64,000 bases of DNA from Neonectria sp. B-13 (lineage: Eukaryota; Ascomycota; Sordariomycetes; Hypocreales; Nectriaceae), in contig NOKP01000003.1 in the NCBI GenBank assembly GCA_002682825.1, forward strand, positions 1-64,000, written 5' to 3'. The notes beneath the pieces were generated by a model, which worked only from the letters and a program-made list of their open reading frames with translations, made no database searches and was not told the origin of the DNA. Below, one piece after another: positions 9,621 to 23,100 of the stretch (positions are counted from its first letter, which is position 1; each line of letters begins with the position of its first letter). A program made the translations under genes and the position numbers.

Positions 9621-12600
9621 GAGAGACATGCCTGTTGGTTAGAGACGAGCAAAGGGTCCCCTCTGTCTCAAAATGAGACAAGCTGGATTGCACGGCTCGC
9701 GTGTTATGGGGTCTTTTGTGTTGTTGTTTTCATCCCACTTGCCACGCGATACCGCCCGACGCTGTGCCGGGGAGGAAAAAAAAAATGTTAGTATAATTAG
9801 TACGTCCTTTCCAAGGGTCGCTTTTCCGCCAAGACATGCTCAGCAATACGATGTAAGAATCGCGTGGCGGATCTGGAGGCAAGTGGCTGGGGAGGGAGTG
9901 GGAGTAGGACACAGCGAGACGATTGGGCAATGGCGGGAAGGGGAATCAAGGAAAAAGGGTGGGAACAGTTCGTCTTTTTTCTTTGCCGATGGGATCAAGT
10001 TGGTTAGCAGTCAGCAGTGTAGTATCGAGAAAGTTGATGGTGTGGTGGGTGCGTTGCTGCAATGCAGCGGTGATGGATGATAGCGGACGGTGAATATGAC
10101 CCCGACGCTACGCCTACGACTCCAAAAACTGGCTTACACGGGACGACGGACGGGGGACGACGGCCAAGGTCGCAGCGAAGGTTGGGCGGAAATCTTGCTT
10201 GCCATCCATGCGGTGAGCGCTACAGCGGCAGAGTCAAAGATAAACCCGAGATAAACCAAGGACGAGGTTCATGCGCCCATTCCTTGCCTCGGTGGCTTTT
10301 TTGGCCTTGCTCTCGCTTCCACACTGCGTTCCTATCGCCATTGATTAGGAACGAACTGGTAGTACCTTCACCTGGAGTCAGCCGTGTTAGCGCCCGTAGA
10401 ATGGCGGCCTCGACACAGGATCGGCGGCCGTCTTTGTCCCGCTGGAAGCGCGATGACCGAGTGTAGTTAATCCCATCCCAAAAAAAGACGGGAACAAAGA
10501 TGGGCGGCTGATAGGGAAGGAGGCAAGAGTCACACGACACCATTCACATGCTCATGTCATTGCAGACGGGAAAAAAAAGTTACCGAGCATCCCTTTCTGT
10601 CAATCCCCCCAAAAACCAGTCAGTCACTGTGACGTACGGGTTGGCGGGGGAAGTTGAGAATTGAGATTGCCAAGGGGGCATGATCTGACTGGACGACCTG
10701 ACAGCGGGTATCGGGCACCCGAAGACCGAAAGAGAGGAGCCAGGTCTTACAGGAGATTGAGACGGGTCGCGGAATGGGACGAGAAGCTGGAGCATCGCCA
10801 TCTGGCATCGAAGGAAATGCCATGTGGAATTGTGCTCCTTGATGAGATGATGAGACGCTTCCTCCCAAGGATCATGACATCGGCCACACCGCACGTCAAA
10901 TAACCAACAAGAAACCCTGCCATGGCCTGCTCGCTGGCTGTCAAACCCCATTAGAATTTCTCAATCCTGGAGGGATGCAAATCCGCAATCCACAACAATC
11001 GCCATTGTCAGCCATTCCATTCATCCATGTTCCTGTCCCATCCCCGTTGCTTCCCCGGCTCCCTTGTTCAAAGCCCGCCCGCGTACTCGGCCTCCCCGTC
11101 AACGAGAGGGCAACAAAGAAAACAAGAATTGAGAAGAAGAAAAAGTAGGTCCGGCAGGGATTGATACTTTTTTCTTGGGTTTCGGGTCGATGGGCAAGGA
11201 CCGTGGGACGGGTCTCCCCGCTCGTCTGACCAGCAACCTCCCTGTACGATCCGTATTCTCTATAGAAGCTCATGTCGATCAAACACGGGCACATCCAACA
11301 AAAGGCCAACCACAAATTGCACAGGACAAGACGAAAAGACACATTTTTGCTCATTCACTCCGCCGGCAGCGCTGGAACGATGAAGTTAGATTACCGCCGA
11401 TGACACAGAGCCACGATCTCCCGCCCCATGACAATGGACGTCCCGTTCCGGCAATGCCCCAGTTTCCAAGCTCCGTCGTAGTTCGATGCGCGTATTGCCG
11501 TCCAAACCGGCGAACACGCAGCGACGACGACTACGACTTATGTTTTTTACTCTGATTTTTTTTTCTCTCTGTTGCTATTGCGCGTCTCTGGGGGGCGTCT
11601 GGTGGAAAATGGCCCCATGCCCCATCGGCCATCTCGTGTGTCCTCACCAGCCTCACGATTTGATGACCCCCGGTCCACGCGTGTGAGTGGGAACCAGTGG
11701 AGTCGGCGGAAGGGCGAGGGCGAGTGCCGTAGCGGGCCCCAGTTGCAGTTGAGGGACGGTGTTGAATGTTTCTTGGACTCTTGGACTCTTGGTCTTCCTG
11801 ACCTGCGTGGTGGGATCTAAGGCCGTCTCGGGGCTGGGGTGTTCTAGCGGCGCTGCTGGGCCGTCGTTATCTCAGCGCGCTGCGACGTCCCACATGTCAT
11901 TCATGGGTCTGCGGGAAGGAGGACGACTGTAGTTTTGGGTTGGGAGCTACGACTGTCGACGTTACGTGGGATGGAACATGACGGCCGGGGCAATTGCTCC
12001 ATTCCAGAGATGCCAGCTAAAGGAGGGCGTCGAATGGGTATCGGAATCATCAGGGCATATACTGTGCAGTCTAATCTCAGGCCGGAATCCTGTCATGTTA
12101 TATCCGGAGGCGACGGGTATGAGTGATCTTGGGCCAATCCTCCACATGTTGCTCCATCCTACGGGATCAAGCGAAGCTGACCCAAGGTGATCTTACACCC
12201 CTGGTTCCTGTTGCTTGTTTCAGGGACTGGCACAGTTCAAAAAGATCCAGAGCTGCGTGTGAAGTACAGTGCAGCACCGCGTGGGAAATAGCAAGGCTCT
12301 ATAACAATCCTTCTTTCTTGGGTGGTGCCGTTGAATTGCGATTGTCGGCTGGTCTCTCCAGTCAGAGCCGCTCGCTTGCAACTCATTCTGAGATCACCAT
12401 TACACTGGATCACCACGTACCCACCTCGACAGCCCCTGTCATCCATCACACCCTGCCCCTGGCCTGCGGAAGCCCACTAAAACCACAGCTGCGCGTATGT
12501 GCCAAACCTGGTCGCTGGTGACGACATCAGTTCCAGGGGGAAGAGATACGATACCAGTGCCAGCTTCTACACCCCTCCACTGTACATAGTAGGTCGTCTC

Positions 12601-14277
12601 CTCGCTTCCAGCACGGCGCACAGCTGCCAGTGGGTGGCCGGCTGCACGTTTGCTGCAGGCGCCGGGGCTAACGAATCGAAGGCATGGATGGGTTGACGGA
12701 TGGATGTTTGCTGCGGAGGAGAGCGTTTGTTGTTGATGGCTTCATCTGATATATAGTGCTCTGTACACGGGCACATCCTGAGTCGATTGGGTGTTCCGTA
12801 GGTATTCGCATCACGATCCGTAGTAGGTAGAATCATGTACAGAACCTCGCCCAATCTATCCTGATTCATTGCCCTTCTCGTACCAACTCGTTTCGAATCG
12901 GGGGCTTGGGCCTGGAATCGGCCACTGTTGCCCAGGCCAAGCCGGTCCAGTTGCCCAGTAAATTAATTAAATTAGGGCCTGTCCGTCATTCAAATTATCG
13001 CCACCAACAATGACCGCCGGCGCCGGCGCCAAACATCCGAGGTGAGGTGAGAGGCGCGCCCATCCCTTTTTTAGCCCCGGACCTGATCGATTCCGCGCGC
13101 GTTGTGCTCCGTACCGACGGCGGAGTGCACTGGAGCGTACAGATTACGAGCCTGGGCATCATCACCTGCCGTCGCGTTTTCGACCTAGTGCACGAATTAA
13201 TGAGCTCCTTTGTTATTGTCGCCCGCCATCTCGCGCGTTGTGGGCTATTTTGTGCACCTCGCCAACCCACCTCGCTCTTTCTGCTCCATGTACGAAGGAA
13301 GTACCGCAACTGCATTTGTGCACTGGGATCACAGAGAGAGCACCTGAAAGGAAGGCCAGTTGTTAGCAGTATCCGTAGTCCCGTAGGTCTTGTGTACTTC
13401 CACTCTCCAGGCCAAGCTCTCTCCCAGCCCGCCCACCACCTACTGCAGCCGCGGGCTTCTAGCAGCACGCCCCCTTTCACCCCTGAGCTGAGCCCTTTCA
13501 CCGTCGTAGGTTCACGGCCACGGCGAAAAACGGCAATTAATCAACCACTGTCGGCTCAGGTAAAATAAAATAAAATTCCCTTGGATATAGAGTTCGAAGG
13601 GATTCGGGGACTGACGAAGCTGTATTTCGGTACGGCCCTTTGGCTCTACTAAGTTCCGCAGTACGTACCTCGTAATTCGTACTTGACCTTCGGACTGTGG
13701 AAGGGAAGTAAGCTCAGGCTTCAGCAGGGAATGTCCGTGATTTGGGCCTTCCGTGTTTAGCTTCACCCCCTGGTCGCTGCTGCCTCTGCTACTGCCGCCC
13801 CTCCTTTCCTTCCTCGCTCTTGCTCTCCACTTCTGCTGCGACTGCCAAGTCCCCCCAAGTCGCAAGTACCAAGCATCCGTCCTTCTTTCCTTCTCTCTGA
13901 GTCGGGTCCCACGCTCAGCTGTGACCACTGGCCTGTGTCGTCCCTCCATCCCAGACCAGCCACACGCTTCCATCCACATTCACAGTCCACTTCCACATTC
14001 CAACCCACCTCTTCACCTCTTCTTTTCCCATCTCTCACCTCGCCTCACTACCATCTCACTTTCACTTCCTTCCAACTTCCTCTGCTCCCGCGATTCTAAT
14101 CCGCCAGCCGAACTCCTCACTCTTTCTATTCTCGCCCGCGCCCTTCTTTTGTGGTCGGACTCAAGGCTTTCTTTGTTCGTTGTCTTTTTTTTGTTTTGGT
14201 TCCAAGCTCCTCGGACAGTCCATCGTTGGGAAAGACTTTGATTCACTCGGCTCGCCCACCTCTCGCTCTTTGTGTTC

Positions 14278-14350
14278 TCTTGTGTTGGGCTGTGTTGTGT
14301 TGTGTTGGATTGGGTTGCTTGGATTGCTTGGGCTTGGATTGGATTGCTCA
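14278..14350 (+). repeat. Degenerate TGTGTTG / TTGGATTG repeat in the WSC gene leader
   Basis: Short T/G units (TGTGTTG, GGATTG, GCTTGGATTG) recur about ten times within roughly 70 bp, 0.5 kb upstream of the WSC start. The unit is imperfect, so it is low-complexity sequence and not an ordered array. Confidence 0.7.
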
Positions 14351-14817
14351 ACACTTGATTGCTCGAATCATTCATCATTAAACCGCCACCACCGACGACC
14401 ATCTCGACTTTCGTTAGCCGATTTGCCTTCACCCCGAGGAACCCGACGACTTCCTACTCAGCTTTAAGCTGTGTCACCACATCCGATTCACTTTGTCCTT
14501 CCCGACGAAGACGACGACAACTCATTGCACTTGCCTCGCCCGAGACTCTCCCACCGGCAGTTGCGGAATCGGTTACACCACCCACTGATCGCTGGCTTGA
14601 TATGGATTCGGCCATCTGAGAAACCCCTTCGGCTGTGTTATGTCGTGATTCACCACGCTTCAACTGTCCAGATTTTACTCGCCCTCGTGCCTCGACTCCA
14701 CTGGTAAGGGTGAGCTGCCTCCGCAAACCCGACCTGCGCTCCGATTACCCCTGGCATCAGAGTCGCTAACCTTTCACTCTCATGGAAAGGACCTGTTGGA
14801 CATTATACACCATCAAC

Positions 14818-16249
14818 ATGTTTTCCCTTAGCCAGAGCGCCCAAACCTTGGGCGTTCTATTCCTACTTGCTACGCCATGGTCTCCCGTGACCACCGCCCT
14901 CGATGTCGATCTGTGCGCCTCCCTCAACACCGGCTCAACAGAACGAAGTATGCCATGTCCTTTCCATCATCTCATGTATCACTCTAACAAGCCACCTTCG
15001 ATAGACACGAGCATCTACCAGACAAATGGACTTTGCCACGATTTCTGCCTTGAGGACTACGCCTTCGCCATCACTCAGGCCAATTCTTGCTGGTGCTCCA
15101 ACTACGCCCCTGCTAAATCAGAACGGGAGAGCGTCTCCAAATGCGACACGCCATGCCCTGCCTATCCTGCCGAAGATTGTGGCGGAGATGGTCTCTATGG
15201 ATACCTCTCGTTGGGCGGCGTCCTGCCATCTGGTACACAAGGGGGTGATTCATCCTCAACCACTGCTGAAGTAAGTTTTCTATCCAGTTCCATCATTTAT
15301 CGTGTGATCCGCATCCGCACCGTGACTGGACGAGTGTCCGCCAAAGCCTCCTATCTGCCGCCCGTCCCTCATCGCTCGTCGCCCCATTGTCACAATCCAA
15401 TACCCTGAACCCGATTGGTAAGACCCATGCTTAACAGGCGGGTTTCAGGCAACGACCACCGCGCCCATCTCCAAGGTAACTGAGACGGTGCAGCATACAG
15501 TGACGGTAGTCTCATCCGAAACCTCGACTACAGAATCCACAACATCATCTTCAGTATGACCAATTTTCTTGAATGTCGGCCGCGGGAATTTGCACTCGGT
15601 GATATGTGAACGAAGACTTGCGGCATTGTGCTGACAAGATTCCTAGTCTGACGAAACAACCTCTACCGAATCGGAAAGTACGGAAACCACGGAAACCTCA
15701 GAATCCACTTCAGAAACCTCGACTTCGACTACCGATGAGAACCAGCCTACATCCGAGGTGCAAACTGTTACAGCTGGCGGAACGGTAAGGACCGTAACCA
15801 TCGGTCCGACAAGCACGGGGACAACGGCTAGCGAAAATGCCGGAGTCAAGGTCAAAAGCAGCGGCCTTGGTACAGGCCAAGTTGTCGGCATTGTGGTGGG
15901 TGTTATTGGTGCCGTCATCATTGCCGCCGGTCTTGCGCTTTTCTTGTGGTTTCGACGCCGCAAGCAGCGCAACCAGCAGGAGGGCTTCCAGGACGATCCT
16001 AGTATACGAGATAGCTCCTCCGGCATCCGTCCCGACATGAGTGTAGCCGGCGCTTCCCCGGCGTCGCCAAACGCGGCGAGCAAGAGGAACAGCACTTTGC
16101 AGGTCGACCCACGCATGGACCCGTTCAAACAAGGATTGTACGTCCGCGGCGGAAGTCACGAAAGCATTAACACCCTCGGTGATGAGCATGACTACTCGCG
16201 GAGGATCCAAGCACCTAAGGTCTTGCGAGCGACAAACCCCGACCCTTGA
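14818..16249 (+). CDS. WSC-domain cell-wall integrity sensor-like membrane protein
   Basis: Four exons (14818-14947, 15005-15270, 15449-15553, 15647-16249) join to 367 residues. The order is a signal peptide (about 1-27), a Cys-rich WSC domain (about 29-118, with NTSIYQTNGLC and CHDFC plus a CWCSNY motif), a Ser/Thr-rich O-glycosylation-type stalk (about 130-240), one membrane helix (246-269), a basic RRRK cluster and a short cytosolic tail. This is the architecture of Wsc/Slg1 sensors that feed the Rho1-PKC cell-wall pathway. Splicing intron 1 restores the continuous WSC signature, which supports the model. An upstream in-frame ATG at 14782 would add 12 residues in front of the signal peptide; I prefer 14818 because it has an A at -3 and gives a clean signal sequence. 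Confidence 0.88.
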
Positions 16250-17199
16250 TGGAGCCCTCATAGACAACGTTAAGACATGCAAGGAGGTCCAAACTTCCAC
16301 CGGGGCGAGCATCAGACCGCGAAACCTCATGACGAACACGAATTTCGCTTCTCCGGCTCACCTTTCCCACAACCTTTGGGTTTTGCATTTCGAGATACCA
16401 GGAAGGCGTTTGCATTTAACAGGGGAACATTACATGGCGGAAAAACGGACGTTGCAGTCCCCCATCTACTGGGGTACGACGTCTTGTGCCACATACATAC
16501 ACGAGCACCAGAGCGGGTGCTGCTTCGACAGCGTCATCGGCATGGTTATGAAGGGTAGATGCCGACTGCCTCCCATCTTCATTTCGAAGCTACATTTTAT
16601 AGCATTGCAACAATACGGCCACTGGCCAATGCTCAGCCAGTTTTAGTGGGGGATACGGTGGTCAAGCTCAGCTTGGCTATAGGAGCGTTCAGGATGCCTC
16701 AAGGTATGGATATAATGGACCGTCATTGTCCAACGAAGGGGACTTGATTATGTACATAGAGAACCAGTGTGAAGCTCAGCGACCAAAAGTATGTTTTGCC
16801 AGGGTTGGTCCAGGATTCCTGGAAAGCGTTACCGCCCCGTCCATAGCACAAATTCGAGCTGTTTGATAAACATCAACTAGTGAAACTTAGTCACACTTGC
16901 TATTATATGTGTAGTTTGAGAACTAGTTTGTCGAAACTACTTTTGATAAAAGGCGGGGGCTTTCACCACTTAACGCTTCCAGTGTTAGACTCAAAGCTTA
17001 CTCTAGAACCAGTACACATGTACCGATGTATAATGCGTATTCATGTCTTCATAATGGCATCGTTGGCGACCTATCTAACTCATGAGAAACATGCTAACTC
17101 TCGATGCATCCTAATACCACAAACTCCCTTTTATGCTTAATAAGTCCCAGCCCCCTGAGGCTACACTAGTTCCCTAACATACGTCTAATCTTCAAGATC
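16250..17199. other. Convergent intergenic region, 3' flanks
   Basis: This lies between the WSC gene and the DUF300 gene, which converge. It becomes more A/T-rich after about 16860. No convincing coding sequence is seen. Confidence 0.6.
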
Positions 17200-18791
17200 T
17201 TACCCTGTCCTATACTCGGTCCTCTGACCAGCCACCCCATACGACTGAGGCGGCGGTGAGGGCTCGATGAACTGACGCCCGGCGTCGTAGGGTTCAGGCG
17301 GCATGTGATGGAGGAATGCCGCGTCCTCGTTGCCGGCCCGCATGGGCTCGTACCGCTGTTCCTCGGCGGGCGCCGAGAACTGGTTGTGTCGGCTGTAGTC
17401 CGGCGGCGCGGTGTCGTCGCTGGTGTTCGTGCCTAGGGGTTTCAGCGGCGCATCTGAGCCATCGGACAGCCGGCTCGTCAGCGGCACCTCGGCGGCGTAG
17501 CTGACGTCCTGCTGCTTGCGGCGCTTGAAGCCGCAGAACAGCCAGCGCACGCCGCGGCCCACGGCCTTGACTAGGTCCCACGGGTTCATGGCGTCGACGA
17601 TGGCGGCCAGGCCCATGAAACCGCCGCTCGGCGGCTGGTGCCTGTTCTCGATGCAGGGCCCGGCGCGCTCGGGGTCCGGGGCCGGGTAGAAGGTGGTCGG
17701 GGCGCCGGGGACGTAGGGCCGGTAGGGGAAGGCCCACAGGTGCAGGACGGCGAAGAAGGCCATCTCGATGCAGATCAGCAGGCACGGGATGCCGACCTTG
17801 ATGTCCCCGTTGGACAGCTTGGAGCTGGGCTTCAGCGACTGCATGGTGGAGGTGCCGATCTTGATCAGGATGGTCTGCCACAGCACGAGGAAGACGACGA
17901 GCTTGATGGACAGGATCTTGATGAAGATCTTCTGGGCGGCGAGGGCCTCGCGCAGCTGGATGTAGACCTGGACGATGCAGACCATGGCGACGGTGACGGC
18001 GCCCATGTTGATGACGTTGACCCAGATGTTGGCAAAGGCCGGGCTGTTGGACGACTCGCAGAAGCGGCCGGCGGCCTGGGTGGCGACGGCGATGACGGTG
18101 GAGGCGATGCGGGTAAAGCAGTACTGGTAGACGGCGATCCAGCAGATGTTGAACCAGGTGAGGCCGCTACGGGGTGTGCGCCAGGGCCCGCGCTGGCCGC
18201 CGCAGCAGCGGGCGAAGCCCTTGATGGGCCAGACCCAGGGGCGGACGGGCGTCATGTCGCGGAAGAAGGCCTTTTGGGCGTGCACGTCGGGCGCGACGTA
18301 GTGGCACACGAGGGCGAAGAAGGCGGCGAGCGCGAAGGCCTCGTAGCAGTGCGCGATGACGGCGATGTAAACGGCCTGCTCGTACCAGAGGATCTGGAGG
18401 AAGGAGGAGACGCTGTAGACGGGGACCATGAAGAGGATGCGGATGATGCTGCGAATGGGTTAGTTTGCCTGTTCTCTCCCGCCTGTGAGTTGGAGGTGGA
18501 GGGGGGAGCTGACTGTCGCTGCTCGCGCGGCTTGGTGTAGTTGAACGCATGTCTCCAGATGAGGTACAGACTCAGGATAATGGAAATGGCGGTGCTGGCG
18601 GCGCCAATGAGGCGGGCGAGCTCATGGAAGGTGAAGTGGCTGACGAAGTCTTTCATGTTGTCTGGAGGACCTGTGGAGGGGCATCATGGGTCAGTCGCAA
18701 ACCAAGAAACGGAGCTTTGGACCGGTTCTGTCTCCCGCTGTCGAGCGAACGTACTCATGTCCTCCAAGGTGGCATTGCATTGTGGACTCAT
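17200..18791 (-). CDS. DUF300 / TMEM184 / organic solute transporter alpha-like seven-TM protein
   Basis: Three exons (18755-18791, 18514-18670, 17200-18448) give 480 residues. The first exon is only 37 nt and encodes a short N-glycosylatable N-terminus (CNATLEDM). It joins in phase to the second exon, giving the family-typical lead-in to the first helix. About seven hydrophobic helices follow, with the family hallmarks KPREQRHIIRILFMVP, a Cys-rich loop (ARCCGGQRGPW), GLTWFNICW, and LVVFLVLWQ with CIEMAFFAVLHLWAFPY. The C-terminal 170 residues are hydrophilic. Fungal members are vacuolar or endosomal membrane proteins of uncertain transport role; animal Ost-alpha carries sterols and bile acids. 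The membrane assignment is secure, the substrate is not. Transcription runs in the same direction as THO2. Confidence 0.88.
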
Positions 18792-20190
18792 GGTCGCTTG
18801 GGGCCAGGCAGAATGAACCCCGAATCTTCCTTTCGATGTGCCTGGGGGGGTTGATTGCTGGCGACGGGAGTGTTACGGCCCCAGGAGTAGCGAGCGGCGG
18901 CACGGCTGGTAATATACTGAACGGCAGCAGCCGTTAAAACGAGAGACCCTTGCGAAGCTCGAAAGACAGTCCCGAAACAGCAAAGGTCGGGACCCCATCC
19001 TTGGAGCGTGGGTGGCTGAGGCAATGGAACTCCAGCGCAAACATGCTAGGCTTTACTCCGTACAAGCGGCAGCAGGACCCCCGTTGTAGGGTTTTGCGGC
19101 GGCTGCTGATGGGGGCTTTTGGGCTTTGCAGGGCTGAATGCCGCTGAGACGCTTGCTGAGAGGTCTGAGGGAGCTGAGGAGACGCGGCCTTCTGGGGAAC
19201 GTGGCCGCGGTGGTGAGTGTGGTCAGCCTCCGACTTCCACTAATTGCCCGATCGGGCAAGTATGATGCAATATCACCACGGAATCGGTCGTCAGTAGCGC
19301 CGATGTGCCGACCTCCCGGTGCCGGTTTTCCGGAGCTGACTTACGACCAGCCAATCAACCCCTGGCCAAAGCCGATAGGCCAAACCCACCAGCCCACCAA
19401 CACACACCATTCACGTCCGCAGCTTCACTCATCGAGCATCTGCATCACGACTATCCTACAGGCCTCCATCCTCGTCCAATTCATCGCCATCGCCATCCCT
19501 GGCCCCGACGATCTTTTGATAAGCCTCCGTCTTACACGGGGATCTCCATCTTACACGGGGAATGCCCCGTTATTTTCCATTTCGACCCCATCTCTCGCCA
19601 TGCAACCAGCCTCGTTGCGCCGCTTTCCGGCAGCATCGTCATGTGATGAAACAAGTTTGAGGAAAGAAGCATCTTTTCGTAAAAACATTGTTGTATTTCG
19701 GTCCGTCGTTTGGCCCGCCCGTGCCAGTCTGACGATAGGCGGCGGCCGCCAGAACAGACCGGAATCCTTCCCCCCCATATGGTAGACAAGTAGTAATAGC
19801 AGTAGTAGTGAAAAGTGTTGCGCGTAAAAATAATGTAGTAGCCAGCAATGCAGTAGGCAGTAGACAGTCCAGTCCATCGAAGTAATGGCCAGAGTGGAAA
19901 CAATATGATTTGGTCCAAACAACGCCGAGATGATGAATGCGTCCGTGTCGCGAATTGTCCACGGCTGCCGTCTTCGTCAATCTTTCTTCTTTCTTCTTTC
20001 TTTTCTTTTCTTCTCTTTCTCTTTCTCGCTCTGATTCTCCTTCGCTCTCTCTCGTTCTCGCGCTCAGTCGGCAGCTGTCGTCCTCCAAGGGTTGGTTCCC
20101 AGAATGGCTTCTTCTTCGCCGCCACTTCTGCCCGTCGATATCCCATTCGTACTCAAACATGAAAAATTAGAAAAAGTCCTTTGTCCGCCA
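18792..20190. other. Intergenic: DUF300 promoter and THO2 3' flank
   Basis: No convincing gene is seen. The 215-codon ORF at 19138-19785 reads as random composition. A pyrimidine tract is listed separately. The 3' untranslated region of THO2 should occupy the right part. Confidence 0.6.
19980..20036 (+). repeat. Polypyrimidine (TTCTTTC) low-complexity tract
   Basis: About 55 bp almost wholly of C and T on the plus strand (purine-rich on the THO2 sense strand), within the probable THO2 3' flank. Confidence 0.8.
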
Positions 20191-23100
20191 CTATCGTCTG
20201 GGCCTCTTTTCGCGTTCACTCGACAAGGCACCGGCTCCTTCTTCGCTTCTCCGTTTCCGGCCCCGTTCCTCCCTTCCTTCCCGCCGTTCCTCTTGTCGTT
20301 GTCCTCCGTCTCGTGAGGCCGCATCTCGCGGCCCTCCACGCCCTCCTCTGGTTCCCCAATCTTCGCCTGCGCCTCCTCGGGGCCCTTGCCCCTCGTTTCG
20401 ATGTCGCGTCTCCCTACCCGGACCTCCCGCCTCCCTTCCACTGTTGCTAGGGGGGCCCATGGGCTCGCGTCCTGCAACGACTTGATCTCGAGTCGACCTG
20501 CGCGATTCTCGTTCCTCCCTTCCGCCCTCGGCAGCTCCTGACCGCCGATCTCGGTATTCGCGATGCTCCTTGCCCTCGCGTTCCCGACCGGGGCTACGTT
20601 CACGATCCCGTTCGCGGCTGCTACGCCGAGAGGGTCGATTGGACCGGCCCTCCCTACGGCTGCGTTCATGATCGCCTCGACCCGTTGGCTCCTCTCCGTT
20701 TGGAGGTCCTCGGCTAGATGACTCGTGTCTAACTGGATCCTGGGTTTCTTGAGATGGCGTGGCCACTGGAGAACCCCCGGTGAGGACCTGGGCGTCCGAG
20801 TTACCAAGCGTCTGTCTTGGTTGGCTCCTTCGCATGCTGCTGCTTCGGCTCAGTTCAGGCATGGTCGCCTGCGCTTGCTGCAGAGTACTGTTGATTCCAG
20901 CCAGCTGCCTTCTGCTGTTGTTACCAGTTCGAGATCGCTCGCCGTTGGACGATGGCCCAGTAGGCACACCATCACCAACTGGGGACCCCGAGTAGGTACT
21001 AGGAGTTTGCCTCGGTCCAGGTCCGGATCCTCGGTCGGGGGTGTTTGCCCCCTGCATCGACTGGCGACCATGGGCATGAGGCGGCGGGCCCGGAGGCGGA
21101 GGTGGGGGAATCGGGCCACCCATCTGGGCGAGGCGTGAAGGGTGAATCTCTATCGGTGTTGCGTTGGCTGAAACAGGCGAGGGCGCCGAGGGTCCGGGGC
21201 CAGCATTCCTAGATCTGTCTGAATGCGAGTGACCACCGGGAGCTCCCGAAGGAGTTGCAGGCCCAGTGTTTGATTCATAGACGCCGCCGCCGCGACGTCC
21301 TCTGCCGGATGATGGTCCGGTGGGAGGAGGTCTCTCCGGAGTCGGAGGTCGCTCAGCTTCCGGGCCTGGAAAACGGTTGTCCAGCCGGCCCGGAAGATTC
21401 TGACCCCCGTGGCCGCCTCTAGCTGACCCACGGCCCCGGCCCCGAGGCCCGAACGGGATGTCTGCCACATTCTGAATGGCGTTCAGTCGCCCATAAGTGT
21501 GGTCCTGATGGGGTGCCTTGTAGTCAGGCTCTGGACCTCGAGCTGGCCCGAGGAAGCCCGATGCGTCGCGGCCCTTGGGCGGTGCCCCTTCTCGGTCCAA
21601 TGGTCTCTCCCCTCTGTAATTCCCTGCCATTGGTGAACGATCTCGTGGGTCTCTTACGGGTTGTCGGGGGTCTGGTTGATAGGGTCGATCGTGCCGATTG
21701 TCACGACCAGGACCGGCCGGGCCGTTCTCCGGACCGTACCGGCCACCTCGTCGCGGGGATTGACCCCGAGGGTTGCGTTCGCGATCCTCTCTAGGGGCGC
21801 GCGATGGTGTGTTGTCTTTCTCTTCTATCAATGCGGCTCTTTCCGGGTTGACAGTCTCCATTGTTTCATTGGCAGAGGTCGGTCGTCGACCGCGACTTGA
21901 TCGGTCAGAGTCAGGGGCTGCACGTGTGCGATCTGAACCATCCTGGGCGAATAAAGCTGCTCTCTCGGGATTCATAGTGGGCTCAACAGCTTCCGCAGCC
22001 GGAGCCTGCGTTGTTGGAGGAGCGGGAGATTCGTTCAGACGCCCATGTGATGGTTCGTGAGTTCGTCCGCTCCTGCTATCCCGTGGTCGCTCACGCTCTT
22101 GCTCGTTGCGGCGAGCAGGCACATCCGGTCTTGCGGGCTCACGAGTCTGATCAGGAGCTCGGCGGTCGGAAAAGTCGCGAGGCCGCTCTGGTCGAGCAGG
22201 ATCAAATTGGCGGGGATCCCGTGGATCACGTACCTCTCGGTTGTCTCTGACTTCACGAGTATCTCTAGGCTCCCGTGGGTCGCGACCTTCGCGTGGCTCT
22301 CGAGGCTCTCGAGGCTCTCTAGAATCTCGAGAGCGAGATTCGCGTGGATCCTTACCCTCGCGACGCTCTTGTCCCCTCGGCTGGCTGAACCGTTCGGGGG
22401 TGACATGGGTTGGAATAGGCACGTTAGGCCGGGTTGGGAGGGTGTGGGGAGGACGATCTGGAAGAGTATTCGGCCGAGAATCGCCTTTAGGACCATTAAA
22501 CCCAGCATTGTGACCCGAATGAGACACAGAGCTACGAGCTGGACCAGATGGTGGGAAGTCACGTTTCGGCGTCTCTCTAGACAGGCCCGTCGGCTTAGCA
22601 GGAAGGGTGTCCTTCAGGGCGTTTGCGGCGGCTTTTGCGGAGGCGTCGGGTGCCGGCGATCTCGCATCCTTGCCATCCTTGACCTCGCCATCCTCTTCGT
22701 CGTTCGTCACTTGATTTCCTCTCGGTGCCCTGATGAGTTAATTAGTATAGTGCGTAGTTTGGTGGACTACCGAGCTTACCTAGTTGAGGGAGGATTGAAC
22801 TCGGCTGCCGTAGGTCGAAGGTTGGATAACTTCTCTGCTTCATTCTGGGAAGCACCAACCTGTTAAATATCAGTGTTGCCCAAGCTAGTAACGAGTGTGT
22901 GACTTACACTTCCCGGTCGGAAAGCCTGGACCATAACCCATTTGGATTTTCTCCTCTGGAGCTCTGACATGGCACCCTGCGCAGCAACAGCCAAGTCTAC
23001 ACGTCCACCGATCTCGCTATCATCTGACGGTTTGGCGGCCGACTCTTGCTTGGTGATTATCTGAAGCAGTGCCGAGAACTTGGTGGCCATGAAGTCGATG

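Larger units (their letters stand above)
7434..14817. other. Large gene-poor interval, divergent promoters of the PLC-like and WSC genes
   Basis: These 7.4 kb hold no ORF I can assign. The longest (8109-9218, 369 codons, +) has no hydrophobic pattern, motif or composition suggesting a real protein. From about 13750 to 14780 the plus strand becomes strongly C/T-rich, which looks like a long promoter/leader for the WSC gene. The interval also contains an A tract at 9601 and TGTGTTG-type repeats near 14280. Confidence 0.55.

Noticed and set aside
13047..13568. 173-codon plus-strand ORF in the WSC upstream region
   Set aside because: Random-like composition, no supporting motif and no splice context.
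17638..18540. 300-codon plus-strand ORF, very Asp/Gly/Val-rich
   Set aside because: It is the antisense shadow of the DUF300 coding exon, whose membrane helices and splice joins are clear.
20191..22710. A separate 839-codon gene from THO2
   Set aside because: It starts without an ATG, and a clean 80-nt exon with good borders joins it in frame to the THO2 N-terminal exon.
22057..22866. 269-codon plus-strand ORF
   Set aside because: It is antisense to the Arg/Glu repeat tail of THO2.
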